Assembly: GCA_009773355.1 (NCBI GenBank)
Contig: WRPG01000025.1
Coordinates: forward strand, 1-63,958
Source: Limisphaerales bacterium
GTDB lineage: Bacteria > Verrucomicrobiota > Verrucomicrobiia > Limisphaerales > SXTU01
Length of the DNA: 63,958 bases
Direction of reading: 5' to 3'
The notes under the pieces are model-generated. The model saw only the letters and a program-made list of their open reading frames with translations. It was not told where the DNA came from and made no database searches. Below, in pieces: positions 19,515-28,060 of the stretch. Numbering within the stretch: position 1 is the first letter of the stretch; the number at the start of each line of letters is the position of its first letter. The position numbers and the translations under genes were made by a program.

Positions 19515-20912
19515 TCACTTCGCCGCCGCCACATCCGTCACAGCGTGCCAGATGAACTCCATGAACTGGCCCAGGCCCTTCACGCTGATGCGCTCGTCGT
19601 TGCCGTGCATGCCGGTGACTTCCTTGTCGGAGTAGACCGTGCCGACGCCGTAGGCCTGCACGCCCTTGGCGCGGAGCTGTGCGGAGTCGGTCGCGCCCAC
19701 GACCATCATGGGCAGGGTGATGGCGCCGGGGAACTGCCGCTTCTGCGAGCGCTCCAGCGCGCCGAACATCTCGTTGTCGTGCCGGGACGGCGGAGCCGTG
19801 GGCCGGCCGCCCACGGGCGGGACGACCTCGATCTGCGGATCGGCGATGACCTTGCGCAGGGCGGCGGCAAGGCGTTCCACGTCCTCGTCGGGCAGCGCGC
19901 GCACGTCCACCTGGGCCAGCGCGTCGCCGGGGATGACGTTGATGCGGAAGCCGCCCTTGATGATGGTCGGCACGAGCGTGGTGCGGGTCATCGCGTGGTA
20001 GGTGCCGAAGTTCAGGCGCAGTTTCTCCTGCGCCAGCGCGCCGACGGCAGGGTCTTCGAGCTGGTTGAACAGGAGCGCGTCCGCCGGCGGGCTGATGGTG
20101 GCGAGGCGCTTGAAGAACTCGCGAGTGGTGTCGTTGAGGCGCATCGGAGCCTGCCACTCGCCGACCTTCGCGACGGCGGCGCAGAGGTGGACGATGGCGT
20201 TGTCCGGGCGCGGGCGGGAGCCGTGGCCGCTGGTGCCCTTCGCCGAGATGAGGAAGGGGCGCGGGACTTTCTCGGTGGTGGAGACGCCGACGTAGGTGAC
20301 CCGTCCGTTGGACTCGTGGATGCGCCCGCCCTCGTTGAGCGCGTATTCACAGGCGAGCTTGTCCCAGTGCTTCTGAACGAGGAAATCAATGCCGACGTGC
20401 GTGGTGCCTTCCTCGCCGGACTCCGCGAGGAAGATGACATCGCGGTCGAGGGGAACCTTGTGGCGGTGAAGCAGCAGGAAGATTTCGAGGAAGGCGGCAG
20501 TCATGCCCTTGTCGTCCAGCGCGCCGCGCCCGTAAACCCAGCCGTCCTTCACAATCCCGGCGAACGGCTCGACGGTCCACTTCTCGCGCTCGACGCCGAC
20601 GACATCCGTGTGGCCCATGAGCAGGAGCGGCTTCTTCTTGCCGTTGCCCTTGAGCCGCGCGACGAGGCTGCCGCGCGCGGGTTCGAGCGCGAGGATTTCG
20701 CTGGGGATGCCCTCGCGGTCGAGGAGGGCTTTCAGGAACTGCGCGCCGCGCGTCTCGTTGCCGGGCGGGTTGACGGTGTCCACGCGGATGAAAGCGGCGA
20801 GGTTGGTGACGGTTTCGTTGAGCGCGGCGGGAAAGTTTGGCTGCGGCAGCGGGGCGGCGGGGACGGGGGCGGCTGCGACGAGGCCGAGCGCGAGGAGAAG
20901 GAGCCGTTTCAT
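19515..20912 (-). CDS. Exported M20-family metallopeptidase
   Basis: 465 residues with a Sec signal (residues 1-20). Zinc and catalytic residues of the ArgE/DapE/ACY1 family are present: MGHTDVVGV (His101, Asp103), GRGALDDKG (Asp133) and AESGEEG (Glu167 base, Glu168 ligand). A dimerisation-domain motif SGHGSRPRPDN follows, and GMHGNDERI supplies the last ligand His. It probably removes acyl groups from amino acids or hydrolyses dipeptides in the periplasm. The ATG at 20912 opens a good signal peptide; longer in-frame readings are antisense noise. Confidence 0.92.
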   Translation of the reverse strand: MKRLLLLALGLVAAAPVPAAPLPQPNFPAALNETVTNLAAFIRVDTVNPPGNETRGAQFLKALLDREGIPSEILALEPARGSLVARLKGNGKKKPLLLMGHTDVVGVEREKWTVEPFAGIVKDGWVYGRGALDDKGMTAAFLEIFLLLHRHKVPLDRDVIFLAESGEEGTTHVGIDFLVQKHWDKLACEYALNEGGRIHESNGRVTYVGVSTTEKVPRPFLISAKGTSGHGSRPRPDNAIVHLCAAVAKVGEWQAPMRLNDTTREFFKRLATISPPADALLFNQLEDPAVGALAQEKLRLNFGTYHAMTRTTLVPTIIKGGFRINVIPGDALAQVDVRALPDEDVERLAAALRKVIADPQIEVVPPVGGRPTAPPSRHDNEMFGALERSQKRQFPGAITLPMMVVGATDSAQLRAKGVQAYGVGTVYSDKEVTGMHGNDERISVKGLGQFMEFIWHAVTDVAAAK

Positions 20913-21057
20913 GACTGGAAGCTGGCCGAGTGGTAGCGCAGGCGGGCGAAGGCGGCAAGCCGCTGCATTTTGGACTGCGGCGGCAAGCAGAGCGCGACGG
21001 CGCAGTCCAAGACGCGCGCTTCCCATCATCACGCCACTTGCTATGCTCGCGCATCAC

Positions 21058-22389
21058 ATGAGCGCCACCGCCGCCGAAACGCCCGCACCCGCCGCTCCCA
21101 CTCCGGCTCCCGCCAGCCCGCGCCTCATGTCGCTCGACGCCCTGCGCGGCTTCGACATGTTCTGGATTCTCGGCGGCGACTTCATCGTCACCACGGCGGG
21201 CCGGATGTCCGGCGGCAACGACCAGACGTGGACACTCTTCGGCTGGCTGGCGGGCCAGTTCCGGCACAAGGACTGGGAGGGCTTCGCGTTCTACGACCTG
21301 ATTTTCCCGATGTTTGTGTTCATCTCCGGCGTGTCGGTGGTGTGGTCGCTCACGAAGGAAACTCAAACTCACGGCCGCGCTGGCGCATTGCAACGCGTCG
21401 TGCGCCGCGCGGCTCTGCTCTTCGTGCTGGGCATCTTTTACTCCGGCGGCCTCACGAAGGAGTGGCCGGACATCCGCGTGCTCGGCGTCCTGCAACGCAT
21501 CGCGCTCGCGTATCTCGGCGCAGGACTGATCTTCTGCCTCGTCGGCGCGCGCATGAAGGCGCTCGCGGGCGTCATCGCGGGCATTCTGGTGGGCTACTGG
21601 GCGTTGATGAACTTCGTGCCCATCCGCGACCTCGCGCTCGACAAGGCCAGGCTCGCCGAACTCGCCGAGAAGTCCGGCGACTCGCGCGGGGCCATCGCCC
21701 TCAAGTCCGAGACCAACCCTTCCGCGACGGCGAACAGCCGCGCCTGGGCCAAGGCCCGCGAGTTGTTCCGGCAAACCAAGGAGCGCACCACCGGCCAGTT
21801 CGGTCCCGGCCACAACCTCGCCAACCACCTCGACTTCCAGTTCCTGCCCGGCCGCAAGTATGACCTCTTCTACGATCCCGAGGGGGTCCTCAGCACCCTG
21901 CCCGCCGTGGCCACCTGCCTGCTCGGCGTGCTGGCCGGCGTCTGGCTACGCCGCGAGGACTTCTGCGACAAGTGGAAGGTGATTTACCTCCTGAGCTTCG
22001 GGGCGCTCGCGGTCATCGCAGGCTTCGCGTGGGGCATGTCCTTCCCCGTGGTGAAGAAGATTTGGACTTCGAGCTTCGTGCTCGTGGCGGGTGGCTACAG
22101 CGCGATGCTGCTGGCCGTCTTTTATCAGGTCGTGGAGGTCTGGCAGCGCCGCGACTGGTGCCAGCCTTTCGTGTGGATCGGCATGAACTCCATCACGATC
22201 TACGTGGCGAACAACCTCCTCTCGTTCCGCACGGTGGCGAACCGCCTGGTCGGCGGCGATGTGAAGCGGATGCTTGATGCAAACATCGCCGACGGCGCGG
22301 GCAACCTGCTCGTGGCGCTCGTGGGCTTCACGCTCATCTTCGCCTTCGTGAACTTCCTCCACCACCGGAAGATTTTCCTGCGGCTGTAG
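21058..22389 (+). CDS. DUF5009/HGSNAT-like integral membrane acyltransferase
   Basis: 443 residues with about ten membrane segments. The opening MSLDALRGFDMFWILGG is the hallmark of the DUF5009 family, related to human heparan-alpha-glucosaminide N-acetyltransferase, which moves acetyl groups across a membrane onto sugars. The C-terminal WIGMNSITIYVANNLL is also typical. The first 25 residues are an Ala/Pro linker. ATG 21043 would add five residues; neither start has a clear ribosome-binding site. It is divergent from the M20 peptidase gene across 145 bases. Confidence 0.85.
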   Translation: MSATAAETPAPAAPTPAPASPRLMSLDALRGFDMFWILGGDFIVTTAGRMSGGNDQTWTLFGWLAGQFRHKDWEGFAFYDLIFPMFVFISGVSVVWSLTKETQTHGRAGALQRVVRRAALLFVLGIFYSGGLTKEWPDIRVLGVLQRIALAYLGAGLIFCLVGARMKALAGVIAGILVGYWALMNFVPIRDLALDKARLAELAEKSGDSRGAIALKSETNPSATANSRAWAKARELFRQTKERTTGQFGPGHNLANHLDFQFLPGRKYDLFYDPEGVLSTLPAVATCLLGVLAGVWLRREDFCDKWKVIYLLSFGALAVIAGFAWGMSFPVVKKIWTSSFVLVAGGYSAMLLAVFYQVVEVWQRRDWCQPFVWIGMNSITIYVANNLLSFRTVANRLVGGDVKRMLDANIADGAGNLLVALVGFTLIFAFVNFLHHRKIFLRL

Positions 22390-22425
22390 CGGCAGCCGAA
22401 ACACGAGAGCGCGCGGAGCAGCGGC

Positions 22426-23379
22426 TTACTCCTTCAGCCGGAAGCCCGGAAACACCACCTCCGTCACCGTCACCGCAAGGAAGACGGCGCTGATGACGGC
22501 GTTGAGACGGAAGAAGGAGTTGTTGACCCAGTTCAGGCTCCGCCGCCGCGCGAGGAAATGCTCGAAGATCAGGCAGCCGGCGATCAGCCCCAGCCCGACG
22601 TAGTAGGCCAGCCGGAAGCCCGCCATGAGTCCGAAGATCCCCAGTAAAATCCACATGATCGCGTGCGCGAGCAGCGAGGCGGACAGCGCGTTCTTCGGCC
22701 CCCACGCGACGACGAGCGAATGCAATCCGTGCGAGCGGTCGAACTCGAAGTCTTGAATCGCGTAGATGATGTCGAAGCCGATGAGCCAGAACACCACCGC
22801 CACCGCGAGGACGATGGGGAGGACGCCGGTCAGCCCGCGCTCGGCCACCACGCGCCCCAGCGGCCCCATGCCGAAGGACGGCTCCACCGCGCTGAAGCCG
22901 AGCTGCCCTTTCACCGCCAGCCACGCGCCCACCGGCGCGAGCGCCAGCGCGACGCCCAGCCAGACGTGCGTGTAGCTGGTGAACCGCTTCGTCAGCGAGT
23001 AGAAGCACACGAAGAACAGCGCGACCGGCGAGAGGTAAAAGCACAGCGGGTTCAGCAGCCACGCCGCGCCCACGAGACCCGCACCCGCCAGCAGGCACAG
23101 CGCCCATGCGGAGACGAGGGAGATTTGGCCGGCGGGCAGGTGGCGGTTTGCCGTGCGGGGATTCGCGGCGTCGAACTTGCGATCCACGATGCGGTTGAAG
23201 GCCATTGCGCACGTCCGCGCGCAGAACATCGCGAGCAGGATCAGCCCGAACGTCCGCCAGCCCGGCCAGCCACGCGTGTCGCGCGCCGCCACGACCATCG
23301 CGGCCAGGGCGAAGGGCAGCGCGAAGACCGTGTGCGAAAGCTTCACGAACTCGGCCCACTTGCGGAGCGTGGCAAACAT
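22426..23379 (-). CDS. UbiA-family polyprenyltransferase (MqnP-like)
   Basis: 317-residue integral membrane enzyme with eight or nine hydrophobic segments. The first Asp-rich motif reads NRIVDRKFDAANPRTANR and the second DIIYAIQDFEFDR. The ANPRTANRHLPAG form is characteristic of the subfamily that includes MqnP, which prenylates the dicarboxylic precursor in futalosine-pathway menaquinone synthesis, as well as 4-hydroxybenzoate prenyltransferases. Other mqn or ubi genes are not in this window, so the exact substrate is inferred. ATG 23379 is preferred to a TTG six codons upstream. Confidence 0.88.
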   Translation of the reverse strand: MFATLRKWAEFVKLSHTVFALPFALAAMVVAARDTRGWPGWRTFGLILLAMFCARTCAMAFNRIVDRKFDAANPRTANRHLPAGQISLVSAWALCLLAGAGLVGAAWLLNPLCFYLSPVALFFVCFYSLTKRFTSYTHVWLGVALALAPVGAWLAVKGQLGFSAVEPSFGMGPLGRVVAERGLTGVLPIVLAVAVVFWLIGFDIIYAIQDFEFDRSHGLHSLVVAWGPKNALSASLLAHAIMWILLGIFGLMAGFRLAYYVGLGLIAGCLIFEHFLARRRSLNWVNNSFFRLNAVISAVFLAVTVTEVVFPGFRLKE

Positions 23380-23428
23380 CGGCGGGGATGCTGGCAAATC
23401 GCCGGACGGAGTGCCACGCAGAACGTGC

Positions 23429-24127
23429 TCAGGCGGGCGGCGATGTCGTGCTGAACTTCGGAGCCAGCACGTCGAGCGCGGCCTGCGCGGCCTGGCGAAC
23501 GTGCTTCCGCATTGCCTCGGCGGCGGCCTCCGGCCGCTTGGCGGCCAGCGCCTTCAAAATCTCCAGGTGCGCGCGGATGGCGTCCTCCTGCGCGTGGCTG
23601 CGGTTGCCGACAACTTCACGGATGACCTGCGCGAAGCGGCCGTAGCGGGCGATTTCCTCCGCGAGCCGGCGGTTGCCGCACGTCGCAGCGAGCAGCTCGT
23701 GCATCGCACGGTCCACCGCCCACGCGCGGCGTGACCAGTCGTCGTCGCGCTTCCGCTCGGCCAGCAGCTCCTCGAAGGTGCCGATCAGGTGTTTCACCTC
23801 GCGCGCGTCCACGCCGTTGCACGCCAGCCGCGTCGCCTCGCCTTCCAGCAGCCCGCGCACGTCGTAAATGTCCTCGATCTGGCGCGGGCCGAAGGGCCGC
23901 ATCACCGCGCCGCAGTTCGGGCGGACCTCCACCAGCCCGACCGACGCCAGCTCGGAAATCGCCTCGCGCACCGGCGTGCGGCTGACGCCGAAGCGCTCGG
24001 CCAGCTCCGTCTCCACCAGCCGGTCGCCGCCGGCCCAGCGGCCCTCGAACATCTCGCGCAGCAGCCGCCGCACAAGGTCCAGCCGGAAGACCGGCTCCGC
24101 CTCGGTCCGGGTGGCGCGCTTCTTCAT
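23429..24127 (-). CDS. GntR-family transcriptional regulator with FCD domain
   Basis: 232 residues. Residues about 15-80 form the winged helix (LVETELAERFGVSRTPVREAI), followed by an all-helical FCD effector domain with metal-type His/Asp positions (DRAMHELLAATC, RAHLEILKAL). FCD regulators usually bind an organic acid or sugar acid. The gene is divergent from the DUF1549/DUF1553 gene, and two identical palindromes in the spacer are its probable binding sites, so it likely represses both itself and the divergent catabolic unit. Confidence 0.93.
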   Translation of the reverse strand: MKKRATRTEAEPVFRLDLVRRLLREMFEGRWAGGDRLVETELAERFGVSRTPVREAISELASVGLVEVRPNCGAVMRPFGPRQIEDIYDVRGLLEGEATRLACNGVDAREVKHLIGTFEELLAERKRDDDWSRRAWAVDRAMHELLAATCGNRRLAEEIARYGRFAQVIREVVGNRSHAQEDAIRAHLEILKALAAKRPEAAAEAMRKHVRQAAQAALDVLAPKFSTTSPPA

Positions 24128-24137
24128 GGAAAATTAG

Positions 24138-24167
24138 TTGTATACAAACCGACGATATTGTATACAA
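24138..24167. promoter_or_regulatory. Twin GntR operators TTGTATACAA
   Basis: Two perfect palindromes, TTGTATACAA at 24138-24147 and again at 24158-24167, centred 20 bases apart (about two helical turns). They lie between the divergent GntR gene and the DUF1549/DUF1553 gene. The TnGTATACnA form is typical of FadR/FCD GntR operators. The local AT richness stands out in this GC-rich DNA, and the palindromes also resemble -10 sequences. Confidence 0.85.
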
Positions 24168-24191
24168 AGCGACGTCGAACATGCCAGCACA

Positions 24192-27100
24192 ATGAGCCGA
24201 GTTTTTTCATCAGCTCCAACCGCCAACCGATGGCCCCCCTTGAGCCGGCTGGCCGCGCGTGGCAACCTTCTCGGCGTGACACCCAACCTGTCGCTCCCGC
24301 GTCCCGGCAAGCACCGGCTGGTGTCGCTGCTGGCCGGTTTGCTGAGTGGCGCGACTGCGATGCTGGCGGCGGACGTGGACAAGTCAAAGCTGCCGTCAGC
24401 CGCGTCGCGCCCGGTGGACTTCACGAAAGACATCAAGCCCCTTTTCGAGTCGAAGTGCTACTCCTGCCACGGCCCGGACAAACAGAAGGGCCAGTTGCGC
24501 CTCGACCGGAAGGCGGACGCGCTCAAGGGCGGCGACTCGCACGCACCGGACATCATTCCCGGCAAAAGCGCTGATAGCCCGCTGATCCACTTCGTCGCCG
24601 GCCTCGTGCCGGACATGAAGATGCCGCCGAAGGGCGAACCGCTGTCGAGCGGGCAAATCGGCCTGCTGCGCGCGTGGATTGACCAGGGGGCGCAGTGGCC
24701 GGACGACGGCTCCGGCGTGAGTGCGAAGCACTGGGCGTGGGAGCCGGTGAAGCGGCCGGCGGTTCCATCCGTAGGAGACGACGTGAGGAGTCTCATTTCT
24801 CCTGCGGCCAAAAGTCAGAGACTCCTCACGTCGTCTCCTACCCAGAATCCGATTGACCGTTTCCTCCTCGCCAAGCTCGCGGAGAAGGGCCTCATGTTCT
24901 CCCCGTCCGCCGACGCGCGCACGCTCGTCCGCCGGCTCTACTTCACCACCATCGGCCTGCCGCCGACGCCCGAGGAAGTCGCGGCGTTCGAGCGCGAGTT
25001 CCAAACCGGCAATCGGCAATCAGCAATCGGCAATCTCGTGGACAAGCTTCTCACTTCCCCGCACTTCGGCGAGCGTTGGGCGCGTCACTGGTTGGACGTG
25101 GTGCGCTTCGCGGAGAGCAACGGCTACGAAACCAACGGCACGCGCAAGAACGCCTGGCCTTACCGCGACTGGGTCATCCGAGCCTTCAACAGCGACATGC
25201 CCTATGACCGCTTCATCGCCGAGCAGTTGGCGGGCGACGCGCTCGGCGTGGAAGAGGCCACGGGTTTCATCGTCGGCGGCCCGACAGACGTGGTGAAGTC
25301 GCCCGATCCCGTGCTCACCGCAAACCAGCGCGCCGAGGACTTGAACGACTTCGCCGCCACGACCGCGAGCGCGTTTCTCGGCCTCACGCTCCACTGCGCG
25401 CGTTGCCACAATCACAAGTTCGACCCCATCGCCACGACGGATTACTACGCGGTGGTCGCGTGCTTCGCGGGCGTGCAGCACGGCGAGCGCGCGGTGAAGC
25501 CGGCGAACGCCGCCGAACTGACGGCGAAGGCCGACGCGCTGCGTGCGCAACTCGCCGTCGTCACGCGCCAGTTGGAGCGCTTCGAGCCGGTCGCCCGGAC
25601 GGGCACGAACGCGTCCGCCCGGCTGCGTCCGCCGGTCACGCGCGGCCTGAACCTCGAGCGCTTCGCCCCCGTGGCCGCGAAGTTCCTTCGCTTCACCATC
25701 GCGGAGACGACGCAGTTGGAGCCATGCATTGACGAGCTGGAGGCGTTCACCGTCGGGACCGGGTCGCGCAACGTGGCGTTGGCCGGCGCGGGTGCGAAGG
25801 CCACGGCGTCGAGCACACTGCCGGGCTACGCGATTCACAAGCTCGCGCACGTCAACGACGGCCTCTACGGCAATGACCGGAGCTGGATTTCCAACGAGCG
25901 CGGCAAGGGCTGGGTGCAGATCGAGTTTGCGAAGACCGAGACGATTGACCGCGTGCAATGGAGCCGCGACCGCGACAACGTGCCGCGCTACAACGACCGC
26001 CTCGCGACGCGCTACCGCATCGAGGTATCACGCGACGGCGCGGCATGGCAGACAGTGGCGACCTCAGATGATCGGCAGGCGTTTGGCGGGAAAGCGCCCG
26101 GCGGCGTCACCTATTCGGCGGAGGGCATGGCGCCCGCCGAAGCTGCCCGGCTGGCCGAACTGCTCGCATCGCGCAAGAAGCTGGAGGCGGACATCGCGGC
26201 GGTGACGACGTTCCCGATGATCTATGCCGGCAAATTCGTGAAGCCCGGCGACACGTTCCGCATGCACCGCGGCGACCCGATGCAGCCACGCGAAAAAGTT
26301 GGCCCCGGCGCGCTCGCATCGTTTGGTCCGAAGCTTTCGCTGCCTGCCGAAGCGCCCGACCAGGAGCGCCGTCTCGCGCTGGCGAAGTGGCTTGGCTCGC
26401 CGGAGAACCCGCTCACCGCGCGCGTCATCGTGAACCGGCTGTGGCATTACCACTTCGGCACCGGCCTCGTGGACACGCCAAGCGACTTCGGCCTGAACGG
26501 CGGGCGGCCGTCGCATCCCGAGTTGCTCGATTGGCTGGCGAGTGAATTGGTGGCGAGCGGCTGGAAGTTGAAGCACATTCACCGGCTGATACTGACGAGC
26601 GGAGCGTTCGCGCAGGCCGGCAGTGCTTACGCATTACGTTTTACGGCTTACGAGACTGGAAAACGTAATAGCGTAAAACGTAAGGAGAGCGGTGCGGACC
26701 CACGCCTCGTGGATTCCTCCAACCGCCTCCTTTGGCACTTCCCCGCGCGCCGCATGGAGGCCGAGCCGCTGCGCGACGCGATGCTCGCCGTCAGCGGCAA
26801 GCTCGACCGCACGATGGGCGGGCCGGGCTTCGACCTGTTCGAGGCGAACAGCAATTACGTGAAGGTCTATAACTCGCGCGCGGACTTTGGCCCGGCGGAG
26901 TCTAGGCGCATGGTTTATCAATCCAAGCCGCGCACGGAGCTGGACAGCACCTTCGGCGCGTTCGATTGCCCGGACGCCGGACAGGTCTCGCCCAAACGCA
27001 CGAGCAGCACGACGCCGTTGCAGGCGCTGAACCTGTTGAACAGCCCGTTCGCCGTGCAACAGGCGCAGTTCTTCGCGGAGCGGGTAGAGCGCGAGGCAGG

Positions 27101-27263
27101 GCAGGCAAAGGACGCCCAGGTGAAGCGCGCCTTTCACCTAATCTTCCTGCGCGAGCCGGTGAAGGAAGAGCTGGTCGCCAGCGTGAAGCTGGTCGAATCC
27201 CACGGCTTGCCGTCGCTGTGCCGCGCGCTTTTCAACGCGAACGAGTTCCTGACCGTGTTTTGA
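24192..27263 (+). CDS. DUF1549/DUF1553 planctomycete-type cytochrome protein
   Basis: 1023 residues. Order: signal-like N-terminus; C-type heme domain with CYSCHGPDKQKGQ near residue 90; DUF1549; CARCHNHKFDPI near 400; a discoidin/F5-8C-like carbohydrate-binding insert (about 535-640); then DUF1553 with NRLWHYHFGTGLVDTPSDFG and NRLLWHFPARRMEAEPLRDA. Such proteins pair with DUF1501 partners in exported catabolic systems of PVC bacteria; the chemistry is not established. The ATG at 24192 is used because an earlier TTG lies within the operator. Three unrelated repeat inserts are translated in frame, at residues 194-217, 272-282 and 812-831. The gene is controlled, probably, by the divergent GntR protein. 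Confidence 0.92.
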   Translation: MSRVFSSAPTANRWPPLSRLAARGNLLGVTPNLSLPRPGKHRLVSLLAGLLSGATAMLAADVDKSKLPSAASRPVDFTKDIKPLFESKCYSCHGPDKQKGQLRLDRKADALKGGDSHAPDIIPGKSADSPLIHFVAGLVPDMKMPPKGEPLSSGQIGLLRAWIDQGAQWPDDGSGVSAKHWAWEPVKRPAVPSVGDDVRSLISPAAKSQRLLTSSPTQNPIDRFLLAKLAEKGLMFSPSADARTLVRRLYFTTIGLPPTPEEVAAFEREFQTGNRQSAIGNLVDKLLTSPHFGERWARHWLDVVRFAESNGYETNGTRKNAWPYRDWVIRAFNSDMPYDRFIAEQLAGDALGVEEATGFIVGGPTDVVKSPDPVLTANQRAEDLNDFAATTASAFLGLTLHCARCHNHKFDPIATTDYYAVVACFAGVQHGERAVKPANAAELTAKADALRAQLAVVTRQLERFEPVARTGTNASARLRPPVTRGLNLERFAPVAAKFLRFTIAETTQLEPCIDELEAFTVGTGSRNVALAGAGAKATASSTLPGYAIHKLAHVNDGLYGNDRSWISNERGKGWVQIEFAKTETIDRVQWSRDRDNVPRYNDRLATRYRIEVSRDGAAWQTVATSDDRQAFGGKAPGGVTYSAEGMAPAEAARLAELLASRKKLEADIAAVTTFPMIYAGKFVKPGDTFRMHRGDPMQPREKVGPGALASFGPKLSLPAEAPDQERRLALAKWLGSPENPLTARVIVNRLWHYHFGTGLVDTPSDFGLNGGRPSHPELLDWLASELVASGWKLKHIHRLILTSGAFAQAGSAYALRFTAYETGKRNSVKRKESGADPRLVDSSNRLLWHFPARRMEAEPLRDAMLAVSGKLDRTMGGPGFDLFEANSNYVKVYNSRADFGPAESRRMVYQSKPRTELDSTFGAFDCPDAGQVSPKRTSSTTPLQALNLLNSPFAVQQAQFFAERVEREAGQAKDAQVKRAFHLIFLREPVKEELVASVKLVESHGLPSLCRALFNANEFLTVF
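24771..24841. repeat. Intragenic palindrome with perfect 24-bp arms
   Basis: Arms 24771-24794 and 24818-24841 are perfect inverted 24-mers beginning GTAGGAGACGACGTGAGG and ending with its complement; the loop is 23 bases. The element is read in frame between the heme domain and DUF1549 of the surrounding gene, adding the stretch SVGDDVRSLISPAAKSQ and beyond. Confidence 0.95.
25007..25035. repeat. Heptad run CGGCAAT inside DUF1549 gene
   Basis: Four consecutive heptads (CGGCAAT three times, CAGCAAT once), translated as TGNRQSAIGN. No inverted partner is present. The flanking protein sequence continues normally, so the run looks like an in-frame insertion in a surface loop. Confidence 0.88.
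26626..26684. repeat. Heptad-armed palindrome inside DUF1553 gene
   Basis: The left arm (26626-26652) is CTT plus ACGCATT, ACGTTTT and ACGGCTT. The right arm (26660-26684) is the inverted type with AAAACGT units, one of them expanded by one base. It is read in frame as an insert containing YALRFTAYETGKRNSVKRKE. The heptads ACGTTTT and ACGCATT recur in the intergenic element at 36918-36946. Confidence 0.85.
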
Positions 27264-27281
27264 ATTTCGATGAAGGCCGCG

Positions 27282-27668
27282 TCAGCCAGGAAACTCCTCG
27301 AACACCCGCAGGCCGGGAATGGCCTTGAAGTGCTTGTCCTTCGTGAGCACGGCACCGCCCGCCTTCATCGCGCAGACGGCGATGATGGCGTCGGTGACGG
27401 GAATCTTGAAACCGGCGCGGTCGGTCTGCCAGAGGACTTCCTCGGCGGCTTCCCACACGTTGTTCAGCGTGGGGATATAGAGCAGGCAGTCCATGTAGTC
27501 CGCCAGTGCGCGGCGGGCCTTGGGCGTCCGCATCCCGCGAATCACCTCGCAGCGAATGACGCCGCAGGTCGCCAGGTCGTGCCGCTGGGCGTAAGGTGCA
27601 AACACCTGCGCCGGGTCGCGGCCCGCGCGCAGGTGCTCGATGTAAATGCAGGAGTCTATGAGAATCAC
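27282..27668 (-). CDS. vapC: VapC-type PIN-domain toxin
   Basis: 128 residues, normal for VapC ribonucleases that cleave tRNA or rRNA. Acidic PIN residues are visible: Asp5 in MILIDSCIYIEHL, Glu in IRCEVIRGM, Asp in VTDAIIAVCA and Asp in LTKDKHFKAI. The start is GTG. It follows the antitoxin gene by 12 bases on the same strand. The module is antisense and wedged between a DUF1549/DUF1553 gene, whose stop is only 18 bases away, and the DUF1501 gene that normally pairs with it. Confidence 0.93.
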   Translation of the reverse strand: MILIDSCIYIEHLRAGRDPAQVFAPYAQRHDLATCGVIRCEVIRGMRTPKARRALADYMDCLLYIPTLNNVWEAAEEVLWQTDRAGFKIPVTDAIIAVCAMKAGGAVLTKDKHFKAIPGLRVFEEFPG

Positions 27669-27680
27669 GGGCGGCGGGGG

Positions 27681-27977
27681 CTACTTTTTCTGGCGCTTCA
27701 ACTTGGAGTAGCTCACCGGCCCGGCGGGGGCAACCGGAGGTGGCACTGCGCCCGGCGTCTCTGCCAGGCGCAGCGCCATCAAGTCGTAGCTCGGATCCAC
27801 GGCTTCGAGGATCTCGGCCCTGCTCAGGCCGAGGCCGGTTTTGCCGAACTCGGCGAGTCTCGCCTTCCTGTCCATTTCCTTGAGGGCGAGATCCACCGCC
27901 TCGGTTTTGCTGGCGGCTCCGCTCCACTTCATCACTCTTTCGAGGATGCCTTCGTCAATGTGCATCGTCATCTTCAT
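27681..27977 (-). CDS. vapB: VapB-type antitoxin
   Basis: 98 residues. The N-terminus [20 protein letters not shown] with [15 protein letters not shown] matches the short ribbon-helix-helix VapB family (VapB/DUF2191). Residues 60-98 are a Pro/Lys-rich tail, longer than in typical members, that would wrap the toxin. It binds VapC and, with it, the operator just upstream. The ATG at 27977 is the first of three closely spaced in-frame Met codons. Confidence 0.9.
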   Translation of the reverse strand: MKMTMHIDEGILERVMKWSGAASKTEAVDLALKEMDRKARLAEFGKTGLGLSRAEILEAVDPSYDLMALRLAETPGAVPPPVAPAGPVSYSKLKRQKK

Positions 27978-27982
27978 GGCCG

Positions 27983-28006
27983 GAGTATGGCATTGATGCC
28001 ATACTC
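27983..28006. promoter_or_regulatory. Probable VapBC autoregulatory operator
   Basis: A perfect 10-bp inverted repeat, GAGTATGGCA - TTGA - TGCCATACTC, ends six bases upstream of the vapB start codon. Position and symmetry are those of a type II toxin-antitoxin operator. The divergent DUF1501 gene begins 55 bases further on. Confidence 0.8.
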
Positions 28007-28060
28007 AACGCAAGCCCTTTTTTCAGGCCTTTCCTTGCTGTCATCACGTTTCGGTCTGCC

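Noticed and set aside
24138-24191. Longer start (TTG at 24138) for the DUF1549/DUF1553 gene
   Set aside because: The TTG is the first three bases of an operator palindrome, so the extension would encode regulatory DNA.
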